Positions 1 through 11,000 of a DNA stretch of 64,000 bases are shown in pieces. Position numbers and translations under genes: made by a program. The notes under the pieces were generated by a model that was given only the letters and a program-made list of their open reading frames with translations, did not search any database and had not been told where the DNA came from. Origin of the DNA: Paguma larvata (lineage: Eukaryota; Chordata; Mammalia; Carnivora; Viverridae); the NCBI GenBank assembly GCA_030068075.1, contig CM057826.1:108293746-108357745 (forward strand). The letters are read 5' to 3'. The stretch's first letter is position 1. The number at the start of each line of letters is the position of its first letter.

Positions 1-185
1 GCTTCCTCTAGAGTCTCATTTCATGGCATTCTCTCCTCTAATAGCCATTTACCAGCCTTTCAATTTATCTCCTCAAGGATACTATTCCAGAACTCATTCA
101 TGCACTCTATCTTAAGTCTAGAATATTCTCTCACCACCACTGACAGTTGCCTTATTTCCAGTCATTCTTTAGGTATCAATTTAAA

Positions 186-393
186 AATTTTTAATGTTTA
201 TTTTTGAGAGAGAGATAGACAAACAGAGTGTGAGCAGGGGAGGGGCAGAGAGAGGGGGTACATGGAATCTGAAGCAGGCTCCAGTTTCTGAGCAGTCAGC
301 ACTGAGCCTGACAGGAGCTCAAACCCATGAACCTAGAGATCATGACCTGAGCAGAAACCAAACACTCAACAGACTGAGCCACCCAGGCACCCC
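186..393 (-). mobile_element. Felid tRNA-Lys-derived SINE (SINEC_Fc type)
   Basis: Read on the minus strand, this is a full cat SINE with head 'GGGTGCCTGGGTGGCTCAG', a tRNA-like region with A and B box remnants, a CT-rich zone and an A-rich tail. The tail shows as a T-rich start at 186-205 on the plus strand. An 18-bp direct repeat, TTTAGGTATCAATTTAAA, flanks it at 168-185 and 394-411, so the insertion edges are exact. It landed inside the older L2. A short frame at 194-505 only reads through this element and its neighbour. Confidence 0.93.
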
Positions 394-437
394 TTTAGGT
401 ATCAATTTAAACGCCACCTCCTCAAAAATGTTTTCCT

Positions 438-608
438 GGGGCACCTGGTTGGCTCAGTCGGTTGAGCGTCCGACTTCAGCTCAGGTCATGATCTCACCGT
501 TCTGAGTTCAAGCCCCGCATTGAGCTCTGTGCTGACAGCTCAGAGCCTGGAGCCTGTTTCAGATTCTGTGTCTCCCTCTCTGTCTGTGCCCCTCCCCCGC
601 TCATGCTC

Positions 609-647
<39 letters not shown>

Positions 648-660
648 AATAAACATTAAA
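438..660 (+). mobile_element. Felid SINE (SINEC_Fc type)
   Basis: The plus-strand SINE has head 'GGGGCACCTGGTTGGCTCAG', a tRNA-like core ('TTCAAGCCCCGC'), the GCTCTGTGCTGACAGCTC body, a long CT microsatellite and an 'AAAAATAAACATTAAA' tail. The TSD AAAAATGTTTTCCT occurs at 424-437 and 661-674. It sits 26 bases right of the first SINE's right TSD, in the opposite orientation and in the same host L2. Confidence 0.93.
613..644. repeat. (CT)n microsatellite inside SINE
   Basis: About 16 uninterrupted CT dinucleotides form the variable pyrimidine zone of the SINE at 438-660. This zone of cat SINEs commonly expands and is probably length-variable. Confidence 0.95.
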
Positions 661-890
661 AAAAATGTTTTCCTTACCCTTCGACCCACCTGCATATTCA
701 TAGCATCTTTTCCTTTCACTTCACAGCACTTTTCACAATTTATAATTTGTTTGAATAGATGATTATCACTAGACACCAAGCTTCATGAAAACAGCCTGGT
801 TTTGTTTTTTCATGACAATTATCCAGGCACTTAGCACTGTGCCTTCACATAGTTATCATCAGTAAGTATATTTTGAATGATGCAATTAAT

Positions 891-2449
891 AGCACCACAC
901 ACAAAAAAATTAAATAAATAAAAACATAAGAATATATAAATGAATAGTCCCAACCCAGTCTTGAGAAATCCAAGAAAAACTTCCTGGAGGAAGAGAAAGA
1001 CATATGACTTCTACAGGAAAAGAAAAATTTAGCTTCAGAAGTTCTTAATCCCACATACATTTTAGCTAATCTAGAAAGATTTCAAAAATTTGAGCCTAGG
1101 ACATCTAGATTTCACTGGTGGGGTGGAGACCAGGCATCAGTTGTTTGTTGTTGCTTTCCTGTTGTTTAAGCACCCTGGATGGTAAAGACAGTCTTGAGAA
1201 CCAATGACTTGGAAAAAGATTGGGTAAGGGGAGGATCAGGAAAGCTGGGCATGGGATTTGCTAAAGCCTGGAGGCAAAAGAAGACAGAGTATGTTCACAA
1301 AATAGCAAAATATTCTTCACTTTAAGGCTGAATCCTAGGTTATAAGGAGGATACGATGAGAAAAAAAACTGAAGGGCTGAACAAAGGTAGATTTGAAAGG
1401 GCCTAGTTAGTAGTACCTCTGGTAAACCTGAACAATACCCCAAGAGGGGGCTATTGTCAGATCAGTCTTGCATCTCTGATTTAAGATGGAAAGTGAATGA
1501 AGGCAAAGGGGTATAGGAGGGGTGGGGAATCTGGGCCCAGAGAGAGACGACAGGAAGTGTTGTCATCTGGAACACACCTTTTTTTTAAGGCAAGGTTATT
1601 CTAGAGTTATCTTTAAGGATATGTAATGCAGTAACATTTTTTATTTTGATGTAATGTTCTCTATAAATGAATGTTAGGATATTATGCCACTCAAGAGATT
1701 CTGTATCATTTCTTAAATCTAAAGTACAGAAAAAAAGAGCGAAAAGAGAATGTCTGCAGCTCACTTGGTGAGCTCCAAGTATTCTATGATTACAATGGAG
1801 TTCACATTTTTAGAGGGTTTTGTGGAATTCAAATGTATCATTCAATCTGGTGTTAGTCATTGAAATTAAATAAGGTCTTCAGTACATAACTGATTCAAGG
1901 GGCCCTTTGAATGAGTCTGCTTAAATAGAGACATTTTACCCCTGGAAAACTATCACAAAAATCATACCTTCAAAACTTTAGGCTTTGACCCATTAGTTAA
2001 ATGTGTAGCAAACTTATATTCACAGAAAGTGAATATTCTGTCATTATTCAGAGACAAAATAGTCCAAGGTACAGGACAGAAAGGGATAAGGGAAATTGAA
2101 GATACCAAAAGAAAAACATAAAGTAGGCTTTTGAAGGGAAACTTTATAAGAAAAATCTTTATAATTTACTGTATGCCTTTAAATTACATTTGTCTTGTAC
2201 TTTCACTTTTCCTTTCAACAAAATAAAAATAAGAAATGAATTAAAACCTAACAGAAAATACACAAAATGACATTTTTTTAAATTATAACATGAAGAGATT
2301 GGTTAGTTGGCTACTGCCAAAGACTTAGATAATGTTTATGCCATGCAAAATACTTCCACAGGGTTTTCTTATAATAGGATTCATTTGGGGCTGGAGGAGC
2401 TCGGGCTGCTCTTTCATAGGCCAAACTACACTATAAACAAATGTTAATT
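891..2449. other. AT-rich stretch, no gene or named repeat seen
   Basis: Only short frames and A/T-rich runs are visible. Nothing matches a family I can name. A block near 1260-1450 has the texture of a decayed interspersed repeat, but I could not place it. Confidence 0.4.
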
Positions 2450-2600
2450 AAGACCCTATTGTGCACAGAACACTAGACAAGGAAAATGGAGGAAAAGTGT
2501 GACTCGGTCCTTGTCTTCAAAGTCCTAAGTCCTGTGGGAAGATACAGCATCATCAAATGGTAAATGAAAGGAATGGAATTTTGGACATGTCCTGTGGGCT
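2450..2600. mobile_element. Ancient mammalian repeat fragment (L2-like)
   Basis: The order 'AAGACCCTATTGTGCACAG', 'CACTAGACAAGGAAA', 'TCCTTGTCTTCAAAG', 'CTGTGGGAAGATA' follows the very common mammalian repeat that reads 'cacctactatgtgccag ... gacacagtccctgcc ... gagctcacagtctagtggg'. It is strongly diverged, so family and orientation are tentative. Confidence 0.35.
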
Positions 2601-3534
2601 AGATGTAAGTCATGGAGTGATTTCGAACTAGGGTCTAACATGTGTGATCAATGGTTTTCAAGAGATCTATGTAAAACAGCTAAAGGGCAAAAACAAATGT
2701 TGCAGTGCATGATGCAAAATAATTCTTAAAATAATCCAGATTCAAGAGCCTTCCATCATGGGCTGGCATTGTCAATAGAGGCTTTATGTTGATGGGATTC
2801 ATGTATTGATTTTTAAAATGGAACTGTAACAGTATTTTCTCACTTTCTGTGAGTAAACAAGAGGCTTCAGAGAGCTGACCATTTGAGTAATGCACCCAAC
2901 AGGAATTCTAAACCAGTGGGTTTTTGTTGTTTTGTTTTGTTTTGTTTTCAATTTTAATACAAGTATTAAATGTGGGTTCTGATTTGCAGGTTGGGAGAAC
3001 CTTAAGATTCTGCTTCCTTACAAACTTCTACGTGACTTAAGTGAAGTAATTGGGTCTATAACTCTTTTGAGCTACTGATCCATGGACTAAGAGTAGCAAG
3101 TTCTAGCCCACACTTCCATATCACTATGAGAGACTGACATTTATAACTATTGATACACATACTGGTATATCAGACAATGTGTCAATCAGAGGAAGCATTA
3201 ATATTAAAGATAACTAAAATGAACTGATTGACTACCCTCTAATCATGTTGGTCCAACTGATACAGTTAGGTAAAAAGAAAAATCTTCAGGATAGCTTCAT
3301 AAAAAATATACATAAAACATGCCCCCTCTCTCTCTCTAACACGCACATGCACACACACTCACACACAGAAATGCAGATATAAAAATCTATATTCTATTAA
3401 ACACGGGCTTATGATAAAGAATACTCCAGCAAATTAATGTAATTTGAGTCCTTTTTTTATTTCCTATTTGTATTACCCATTTGTAAAACTTATTCATAAA
3501 TGTTAGATCTCTCACATTTATATCTCACCTGTTG
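2601..3534. other. Unassigned DNA with two short simple repeats
   Basis: No gene is visible. A GTTTT-type low-complexity run lies at about 2920-2951 and an imperfect CA/CT run at about 3324-3368. The rest looks like unremarkable AT-rich DNA. Confidence 0.5.
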
Positions 3535-3925
3535 TGATGGTTAATATATTTGTGAACTTGGCCAGGCCATGGTGCCCAGATGTTTCAGGCGAGCATGATG
3601 CTGGATGTTACTGTGAGGGTGTTTCAGGATGAAATTAACATTTACATTGGAGGATAAGTAAAGCAGATTGCCTTCCATAATAAGAGTGGCCTCGTTCCAG
3701 TCAACTGAAGGCCTGAATAAAACAAAAGACTCACCTCCCATGAGCAAGAAGGAATTCTGCCAGCTGATGGACTTGCGTTGCAACACTGGCTCTCCCCAGA
3801 TGCCCAAGCCTGAAGGTTTTGGACTTGCCAGATACCATGGTGGCATGAACCAATTCCTTAAAATAAGTCTCTTTCTCTAAATATATACATCCTGTTCACT
3901 TTGCTTCTCTGGAGAGCCTAATAAA
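3535..3925 (+). mobile_element. Ancient LTR-like interspersed repeat
   Basis: It begins 'TGTGATGGTTAATATATTTG' and runs through 'CTTGGCCAGGCCATGGTGCC', 'GTGAGGGTGTTTCAGGATGA', 'AAAGCAGATTGCC' and 'CAGTCAACTGAAGGCCTGAA' to 'CCAATTCCTTAAAATAAGT' and 'TTCTCTGGAGAGCC'. I recognise this as a high-copy eutherian repeat with LTR-like organisation: a TG start and a poly(A)-signal-like AATAAG before a terminal GT-rich part. The subfamily name is uncertain. Frames on both strands here (3541-3846 and 3668-3880) are accidental. Confidence 0.6.
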
Positions 3926-4659
3926 CCTGCCTATTAAAAAAAAAGTGGACTTTTCTATGGTCATATATATTTCAAGATAGTAAAGGCTGGATTCTAAATC
4001 CTTCCCTCAGGTTTAGACTTTAAACATATCCTAGAGATAGTGTCTCGCTCAGGGATTACGAAAAGGCTTTACGCCAGGAGCTCACTGGATAATGGATTGC
4101 CACCAACCTAATTGGATCCTGAACGCCTAGTACATAGAGTCTTGGATTGTGCCATTGATCAAGTGTCTGCCAAGTAGCCCTCCTCTCTTACCAGCCCTCC
4201 TCTCATTACCACCCTTCAGGGCCAGTCTTAAATGACTAAAAACAGGCCGACAGTTTCCTATGGCTGCTGTTTGAGCCTCTGTTTACCCTGATCTTGTACT
4301 CATTTTCAATGTTTGACTAGTGATGCTCACATCCTGCTTATCTTTTGTCCTCCTAGACCAATCTTCCGGACGTGGAGCAATCTGAGATCAATCACCAATA
4401 CTGACCGAATCATAGATTTTTAGCAGCTAGATTTGGTCAAACTCTGCAGGCTTCTTTTGATCTATGTGCTAGCCAACCCACAACTATCCGAACCCTACTT
4501 CTGAGAAATGCAAACACCCCAAATGTCCCATTTGACACCTGCCTATTTCTGTCAGTTCTCTTGCCTGAACCCCAAACCAGAACCACCCCACGAACACCCC
4601 CTGCACTGCAGGCCCCTGTGATTCCAGCTATTCTTTGCACATCCTGGGTCCTTTCACCA
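3926..4659. other. Unassigned stretch, no gene seen
   Basis: It has mixed base composition, slightly more GC-rich than its surroundings. A short frame on the minus strand at 4437-4640 has no recognisable protein features. No repeat family was recognised. Confidence 0.4.
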
Positions 4660-4900
4660 TACCATGTCCCTGAATGTGCTGTTCTCTGCCTGCACTAAAC
4701 TTCTTTCATTCCAGGCAATACCCACTTAAGCTTTTGAGAACCTGCTCAAATGTTGCTGTGACCCTTTTGTGGTCAGCTATTCTTTGTTTGTATCTCTTCA
4801 TAACACAATCTCCAAAATAATAATATCATCGGTTTATAAGTTGCTTTCTTCAGTAAACTGTGACTCTCTTCCAGGTAGAAGTAATTCGTATTTTTGTGAC
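4660..4900 (+). mobile_element. L2 LINE 3' fragment
   Basis: It follows the L2 consensus order: 'TGTGCTGTTCTCTGCCTG' (cf. 'gctgttccctctgcctgga'), 'AACCTGCTCAAATGTTGCTGTGACCC', 'TTGTTTGTATCTCTTCATAACACAA' and 'AAACTGTGACTCTCTTCCAG'. Strongly diverged. It may belong with the second L2-like tip at 5430-5545, the DNA between being unrelated or too decayed to recognise. Confidence 0.5.
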
Positions 4901-5429
4901 CCAAAAGACCAGTACTCATCACTGCAGGAACTTCATTCTCTTTTAGTTCAGTTATTAACAATTCTAGGCACTTCCAACCTCCCTCTCCCTTTGGCCAGAG
5001 AATGTCTTGTGTTCTATCAACAATCATCAACATAGAATATGTCATTATAATGTTAAATTATTTTCTTCCAGGCATCAATGTTTAGGTGTACATTGGCTGT
5101 ACGCCAAAACCCAACTAGATTGTAGATATAGATTGAAGATATAGAAGACAAATGCTTAATCTTAAGTTTATCCCAAGTGCCAGAAACAGCAACTAGAAAG
5201 AAAATTTCCAAAAAGCTTATCTCTAATCTCATACCCGAAGTTCTACAGTTGAAAGGATAAAGAATCATTAGCCAGAAAACCCATGGAAGCTGTACTGCAC
5301 TATTTAGTAATTTCTTATGCTTTTTATTCTTCCTTGTATGCAATATTTTGCTTTCTCAACTACATTTTAGGCTGCAACCTTAGTTCTAAGGCACAAGCCT
5401 CACTTCTTAGTCTGGTTTCAGAACTGGAC

Positions 5430-5545
5430 TGTTCCTCAAAGACAGAAACCATGCGTTAGGGTCCTTTCTCTCTCCCACGCACCTCACAAAGGGGCTACTT
5501 CCCCCATTGGAGGCCCTTCCTAATATTTGTTGACTGACAAACTGA
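5430..5545 (+). mobile_element. L2 LINE terminal fragment
   Basis: 'CCTCAAAGACAGAAACCATG', 'CCACGCACCTCACAAAGGGG' and 'TAATATTTGTTGACTGACAA' match the L2 3' terminus (cf. 'gagggcagggaccatgtc ... aataaatatttgttgaatga'). The element ends at the ATTTGTTGA-type tip. Confidence 0.55.
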
Positions 5546-5595
5546 CAAAGCCAAATCTGTAGTAAGTGGGGTAGTCATGAGAAATCATGATTCTC

Positions 5596-5629
5596 TCACT
5601 TAAAGATGTAAAGATACATCTTTAAGTGA
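5596..5629. repeat. Perfect 15-bp inverted repeat (hairpin)
   Basis: The left arm TCACTTAAAGATGTA (5596-5610) is the exact reverse complement of the right arm TACATCTTTAAGTGA (5615-5629), with a 4-base AAGA loop. It is AT-rich and sits in DNA I cannot assign to a repeat. It might be a cruciform-prone palindrome, a remnant of a short inverted-repeat transposon, or chance. The arms are shorter than in a typical pre-miRNA. Confidence 0.9.
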
Positions 5630-5919
5630 CAAAATGATCAACTGTGGATTTTGCTGTTGCTGAGAAAGCTGCCCTGAAAAGTATGGATAAAATTTTCCAA
5701 GTCAGAGTAAATTGTCTGCTTTCCCAGAAAGTAGAGACTCAAGCAGTCACAGTAAAAGTTGTGACCTTGGCAGATACAGTTTAGTCAGTCGCATTAGGGT
5801 TCGACACTTTATATTAAATGACCCTTGTCATCGGCTTACTGACAATAAGATCTGGGGATTTTTATAATCCCTCAACTCTTCTTCAATTTCATATAAAATA
5901 CTACAAAAGCTATTTCCCA

Positions 5920-6390
5920 ATGAACTACATCTCCCATACCCATTCCTTATGCAGGCCCCTCCTCTGGAATCTGTGACTCTCTTAATAGAATGTACAGAAC
6001 TTTGTGCTGCGTGACTTCTGAAGTTTAATCAAAAGAAACTTTGTGGCTTCTGTCTGGAGTCCCACCCTGCCATGTAAGGAGTCTGAGCACTCCAGAAACC
6101 ATGATGTTGGGGAGAACACATGTAGGCACTCGGGCCAGCAGTTTCAGCAAAACCCACTGTCTGGCCATCCTATCCTAGTCCAGGCACCAGACATGGAAGC
6201 AAAGAACCCATCCAGGCATTCAGCCCAGTCAAGTTTTCAGATGGCTTCAGTCTTAGCTAACAACTGAATGTAACCACATGAGAGACCGCTAAGTAAGAAC
6301 CAGTCCACTCATAAACACTGTATCAAATTATTGCTAAGGCACTAGGTTTTGAAGTGGTTTGTTATGTGGCAATAGATACCTGAAACACTG
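5920..6390 (+). mobile_element. MLT1-like ERVL-MaLR LTR (decayed)
   Basis: The 3' part is characteristic: 'TGTAACCACATGAGAGACC', a CTAAG..AACCAG block, 'AAGGCACTAGGTTTTGAAGTGGTTTG' in place of 'aagccactaagttttggggtggtttg' (described in pieces), then 'TTATGTGGCAATAGATACCTGA'. The 5' part carries 'ACTTTGTGCTGCGTGACTTC'. MaLR LTRs are solo remnants of ancient non-autonomous retrotransposons. A 74-codon frame at 6043-6267 lies inside and is not a gene. Confidence 0.7.
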
Positions 6391-7470
6391 CAGTCAGGAA
6401 AAAGTAGGTAGACTCCAGAAACAAGGCCTGATGTAAGAATTCCAAGTCACTGGACACCTGCACACATAGCAAGCTGAAAATAGCTTTCCCCACTAAGATC
6501 CGGATCTTAGGCCTTTCAACCAAGAAGTCATGTTTGAAGATGCCTTTCATTTCTATATATTAGCCTTTTAAGTTTACTTAATTTTACTGCTGTCACTGTA
6601 TAGTAAAGAATTCTACTCATGTTATGACTTGGACCAATAAAACAGAACTGCACTACTCCCTGAAACTGCAAAAAACAGTCAATGAGAGGACCTGTGTTCC
6701 TCTGCAGGCTGTGAGTCAGAGCAAGGGGAATTGTCACCCCAATTCTGACAGCAGCTGAGACAGCAGGTGGATTTCTCCCCCTTGCTTTTCCCTTCTGTAA
6801 ATGAGTCACAAGAAAATGACATGGCCAGTAGCAGGACATTACCACAGTTGCCACATAAGGATGTGTCTGCAGAGTGTAGCTTTGTGTCTCTGCTCTACAA
6901 AGCCCATGATCACACTTGCCCAGTAGTGATTTACCAAGTCTGCTTTCCGTGAAGTTGCCTGTGAGGGTCAGTCACATCAGCAGGTGCAGATGCAACCACA
7001 ATTAAAACTGAATTATGCTAACAATCCTAATGGCAACTAAATAGGTACAATTAGGGCCTCCCATAATTGAGGAGGAGAAAATTTCATGTGTATACATGGT
7101 TATGCTAAAGATCTCATTAAGGGTTTTAAAAGACTGAGGACTGGGCTTTCCAGTTGACTGCTGCCTTTATTCCCCACTGCCCCAGAGCCACACCTGAATG
7201 CCAACATCATGTCAGGCTGTAGAATGTACGGCTTCTTTGCCTTGGGATGACCACAGTCAGAACACTACACCAGTTTCCTGTGAGAACCTGATGCAATCGT
7301 GCATTTTCTTGTTGCTCTCTCTTCCCCTACACATGCGACCTCCTTGGTCTGACTTCTGAATACCCAGTTCTAAGGGCAAGCCCTGGCACACATAGGCATT
7401 TAGTAAATGTTAGAAAATGAAGACCCTGGGAGCAACACAAATGAGGTAGATTAAATGAGCAGGACAGGGA
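6391..7470. other. Unassigned stretch, no gene seen
   Basis: Overlapping short frames on both strands (6528-6854 minus, 6767-6952 plus) show no protein-family features. A weak L2/MIR-like tip, 'CCTGGCACACATAGGCATTTAGTAAATG', lies near 7380-7410 (described in two parts; too short to call). Confidence 0.4.
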
Positions 7471-7509
7471 ATACACACACACACACACACACATACACAC
7501 ACACACATC
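7471..7509. repeat. (CA)n microsatellite
   Basis: CA repeats with a single CATA interruption. The tract is directly visible and long enough to be a plausible polymorphic marker. Confidence 0.95.
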
Positions 7510-7554
7510 TATATCTGTCATGCTTCCTCTTATATCTACTGTGTGTCACATATG

Positions 7555-7725
7555 TGATCTTTTAAAGCCAAACTAACTTTGTAACTATGTACAATGGATG
7601 GATATGAAATAGACCCACTGTGGTGATCATTGTACAAATATCAAATCAATATGTTGTAACTTGAAAACTAAGATACCTATATGTCAATTATATCTCAATT
7701 TAAAAATAATAATAAAGGCAAACAA
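7555..7725 (+). mobile_element. L1 LINE 3' end fragment
   Basis: 'TTGTAACTATGTACAATGGA', 'CACTGTGGTGATCATTGTAC', 'AAATATCAAATCAATATGTTG' (in two parts) and 'TATGTCAATTATATCTCAAT' match the end of the 3' UTR of older carnivore/eutherian L1s (L1MA-type), followed by an A-rich tail. Only the tip remains. Confidence 0.75.
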
Positions 7726-7779
7726 GACTTTGGCCAGTCCTTGATTGTCCCAACCTTGCTCAGAGAATGTTGATATAAT

Positions 7780-7998
7780 ATTTTTAAGTTTATTTATTTT
7801 GAGAGAGAGAAAAAGAGAGAAAATGCAAATGGGAGTGGGGGGAGGACGGGGGAGGGCAGAGAGAGAGAGAGAGAGGGAGAATCCCAAGCAGGCTCTGTGC
7901 TGATAGTGGGGCTTGAACTCACAAACCGTAAGACCATGACCTGAGCGGAACTCAAGAGTCAGTCAGACACTCAACCAACTGAGCCACCCAGGCACCCT
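7780..7998 (-). mobile_element. Felid SINE (SINEC_Fc type), diverged
   Basis: The minus-strand SINE has head GGGTGCCTGGGTGGCTCAG ending at 7998, a GA-rich (CT on its own strand) zone at 7800-7880 and an A-tail remnant at about 7780-7790. A short TSD, GAGAATGTT, occurs at 7763-7771 and 7999-8007. The stretch between the left TSD and 7780 is eroded tail. Confidence 0.88.
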
Positions 7999-8007
7999 GA
8001 GAATGTT

Positions 8008-11000
8008 AGACTTCAGACTCAGATCCTGAGCCTCTTGGAGCCCTGAGTCTTTCAATGGATCTTTTGTATCCCACTGGCAGATAAAGGAAGAGACAACATG
8101 TGAGATTTTGAGAGACCAAATGAACCAGGCCAGCAGGTGGCCAACATGACTCTCACACACATTGCATTGGCAGAATTGGTCACATGGTTTTGACTAACTG
8201 CAAGGCAATCTGGGGAAAGGAGTCTGTGTGCCAAGAGGAAAGGGAAAATGGTTGGTGAAGAATTAGTCCGCTCTCTACTTAACTCTCTTTTCTGTGAAGC
8301 TTTTGGTAGGGCCTGGAATACTTCTTGGGTTTGACAGAGGGCAAATATTTACCTTTCTTTGCTACAAACCCTCTTCCTCCCTGCCCTACCCTCCTGTCAA
8401 AAAACTAAGTTTGTTTCTGGATTATTTTCTTACAAATACAGAATATAAAATGAGAGTGCCAAGATATCTGTCTGCTATGTCTGACACTATTCTTTCAGTA
8501 ATTCTAGGTTCCAAGTAAATCTCTATCAAGCATTTATCATATCAAAGCACAAAAACTTCATTCTCATCACAAAGACAAGTTTTGCAATGAACTTGTAACA
8601 AATCTGATTGGTGTTCAGAATTGAAAAAAGGTGTGGGTTAAGCAAGAGACTTGAGAAGACAGGGACACACACATCTGTTTTATGGAGTTAAGCCAGATCC
8701 ATTCCTTTTCTTATCTTCAAGGAAGTTCCTGTTCACTTTCAAAAATGCCTTCTGAAGTCGTTCTCTTCAGAGACATTTTGGTGTGAGTGACTTTTGTTCT
8801 GAGAGCTGCAAGAAAACAACTTGTTTTTTTTTGGAGAGTTACAGTTCCTGCGTTGGGTCAAGGAGAGTATGCATTCCAACGATGAGCAAGATCTAAGAGT
8901 AGTTTTAAACCTTACCTTGAGAAGGAAAATTATTGTGTTCTTTCCAACTTTAAAAGATGCTAGTGGATGGTGGGGGTGGGGGGTGCAGGGGTTAAAAAGG
9001 GCTAGGAGCCCTTGAAGTGCTTGGAACTTAAGGTTTTGCACATCTTAAATTCTTTACATTCCCATTTCAAAGGATTAGTTAGGCTGCTATTTATGTAAAC
9101 ATCACTTTTCACATCAGCCTTTATTCATTTACCACCTGCTCACTTGTCCTGTTTAATTTTACTGTTCAATGACTTGATAGAGAGATTTTTACAAGCAGGT
9201 TTAATCAGTTCCCAAAGCCTTGCTTGTTTTTCAAAATAACACCCTGTTGGCATAATGGAGTGCCACTGAGGGTACAAAAGCAAAGGAGGCTGAGAACCAC
9301 TTTGTAAGCCTCTTCATTGGGATGAACGTGAAGTCAGAAATGTCAACAGGAGCTTCCAGAATTCCCCCATGGAATCAGGCAAAGATTTGTGGAAAGGGTG
9401 TCTTTTGTATTGTTCAGAGCCTTCATCCCAGAGCTCCTCTGTACACCAAAAAGGTGTGAGGGACTGCACTGAGTCTGTGCCATAAATGAACCATCCTTCC
9501 TATTTAGATGTATTTACTTTGAATCAAAATAATTTCTAAACAACACATAACCTAGGCTCTGTGCTCTTCAGGATCGCGTTAGAGTAAAAATGCTGGAAGA
9601 AAAAAAGAGACAAGAGGAAAAAAATTTATTAAAGCAGACACTTGGCCCATGCCTGATTTAAACACAGTTTTCCAGCCACCCATACAATCTCATCTGTACC
9701 TCTGACTTCCCTACACAGATATTTGGGAAGACTAGAAATAAAACTGTCAAAGGCACTTTTTTCTGTCAGTTATTCTTGCCATCATTTTTGGTAAGTTAAT
9801 TGTAAAATGCTGTTCAGTCTTTATACTTAACCACCTAGCTTGTTAAGTAGAGGAGAACAGAGAAAGTCAAGCTTGAGCAGAAAGAATATGTACACTTAGA
9901 CACAGAGCAGACACAGTTTAGTCTCCTAAACACTGGATTTTAGTGAAGGCAAAAGATAATGGCTCATATTCCACTAAGGATGACTCACACCAAACATTCT
10001 GGGAATATGACCTGTTTATTATTTGCGCTATTTCATTAACCCTAGTTTTGTTTGAAAATAGATCCCTCTGGGTGCCACAGACTATAGATTTATCTGTGTT
10101 AAACAAGAAACACATGCTCTGAGTTAACAAACCAGCAAATTATTCTGCTCTCTTTTGGCCATTTTTTTCTGAATACAGATAATTCTACTAAAGACCCTCA
10201 GTGAAAGACTATTGGGTTAATAACCAGTCAAGCTCCTGCTATCAGAGCTTAAGAGGAAGAAGCCACAAGTTAAATATATTCATTCAGATTTTCAGGATGC
10301 AGTGCTTAGATGTATTATTTTTTATTAGGTTTAATGTATTTTTATAGGGTCATCCAACGAAATGATAAAAGAAAGAGACTTTGTCATGCAGCTTAATAGT
10401 GCTGGCTATTTGTCCATGATGGAAAAGTTGTTATTCTCCAGCTGTGTAATCTTTATTTGGAGGGAAGAAAAAAGCATGCAGAGGGTGAGGTCTACCAAAG
10501 TTCAGGGGCTTCAAAACAAGCTGACTATCCACGTTGTAAATTGCCTATTGACCTTGCATTACTAAATGGCTTTTCAGCAGGGATCGGCTCTCTGAATGCC
10601 AGGATGGTGCCCCGTACATTACAGGCTCCAGATTGCCATCAACTCTTCGGGGTGCTGAGGAAGAAGTGAACTCCTATGGACATTAGAAATAGAAAGAGAA
10701 TTTCAGACATTGGCCTTTCTGTGTCTGTGCCCCTTTTCACAGTAGGAAAATAGTTTGATGGCAGGTTTCTTTCTTTCTAACCAAATACACCCACTGTAAA
10801 CCATCTTTTCCTCCCCCTCCTTCCTTCTTAATTTCTCTTGCTTTGCCCATTTGGCAAATATGATATGGGTTTGGAGTGCTTGAGCCTGCTAAGCAATACA
10901 GCAGGAGATGACAGTTGGTACACACATTACTGTACTCTTCCACAGAAGATAAAAATGAATAAAAATGACTTCAAAGCACTGTGAAAATTTAACATGTTCC

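Larger units (their letters stand above)
1..890 (+). mobile_element. L2 LINE 3' region, interrupted by two SINEs
   Basis: If the two SINEs and one TSD copy of each are removed, the rest reads as the 3' end of an L2 LINE: a pyrimidine-rich stretch, 'GCCACCTCCTC', 'CACAGCACTTTTCACAAT', then 'AAGCTTCATGAAAACAGC' and the terminal 'TTAGCACTGTGCC...' block ending near a TTGAATGA-like tail at about 885. L2 was active before the mammalian radiation, so high divergence is expected. It is non-functional. The first 160 bases match less clearly than 412-437 and 675-885. The left edge lies outside the window. Confidence 0.65.

Noticed and set aside
194..505. 103-codon plus frame and similar peptides containing WLAQSVERPTS-like strings at several sites
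   Set aside because: These are translations of the cat SINE (also at 17186, 20413, 49417, 54447). The repeated peptide follows the repeat, not a gene.
3541..3880. Overlapping 101- and 70-codon frames on both strands
   Set aside because: Both fall in an LTR-like repeat.
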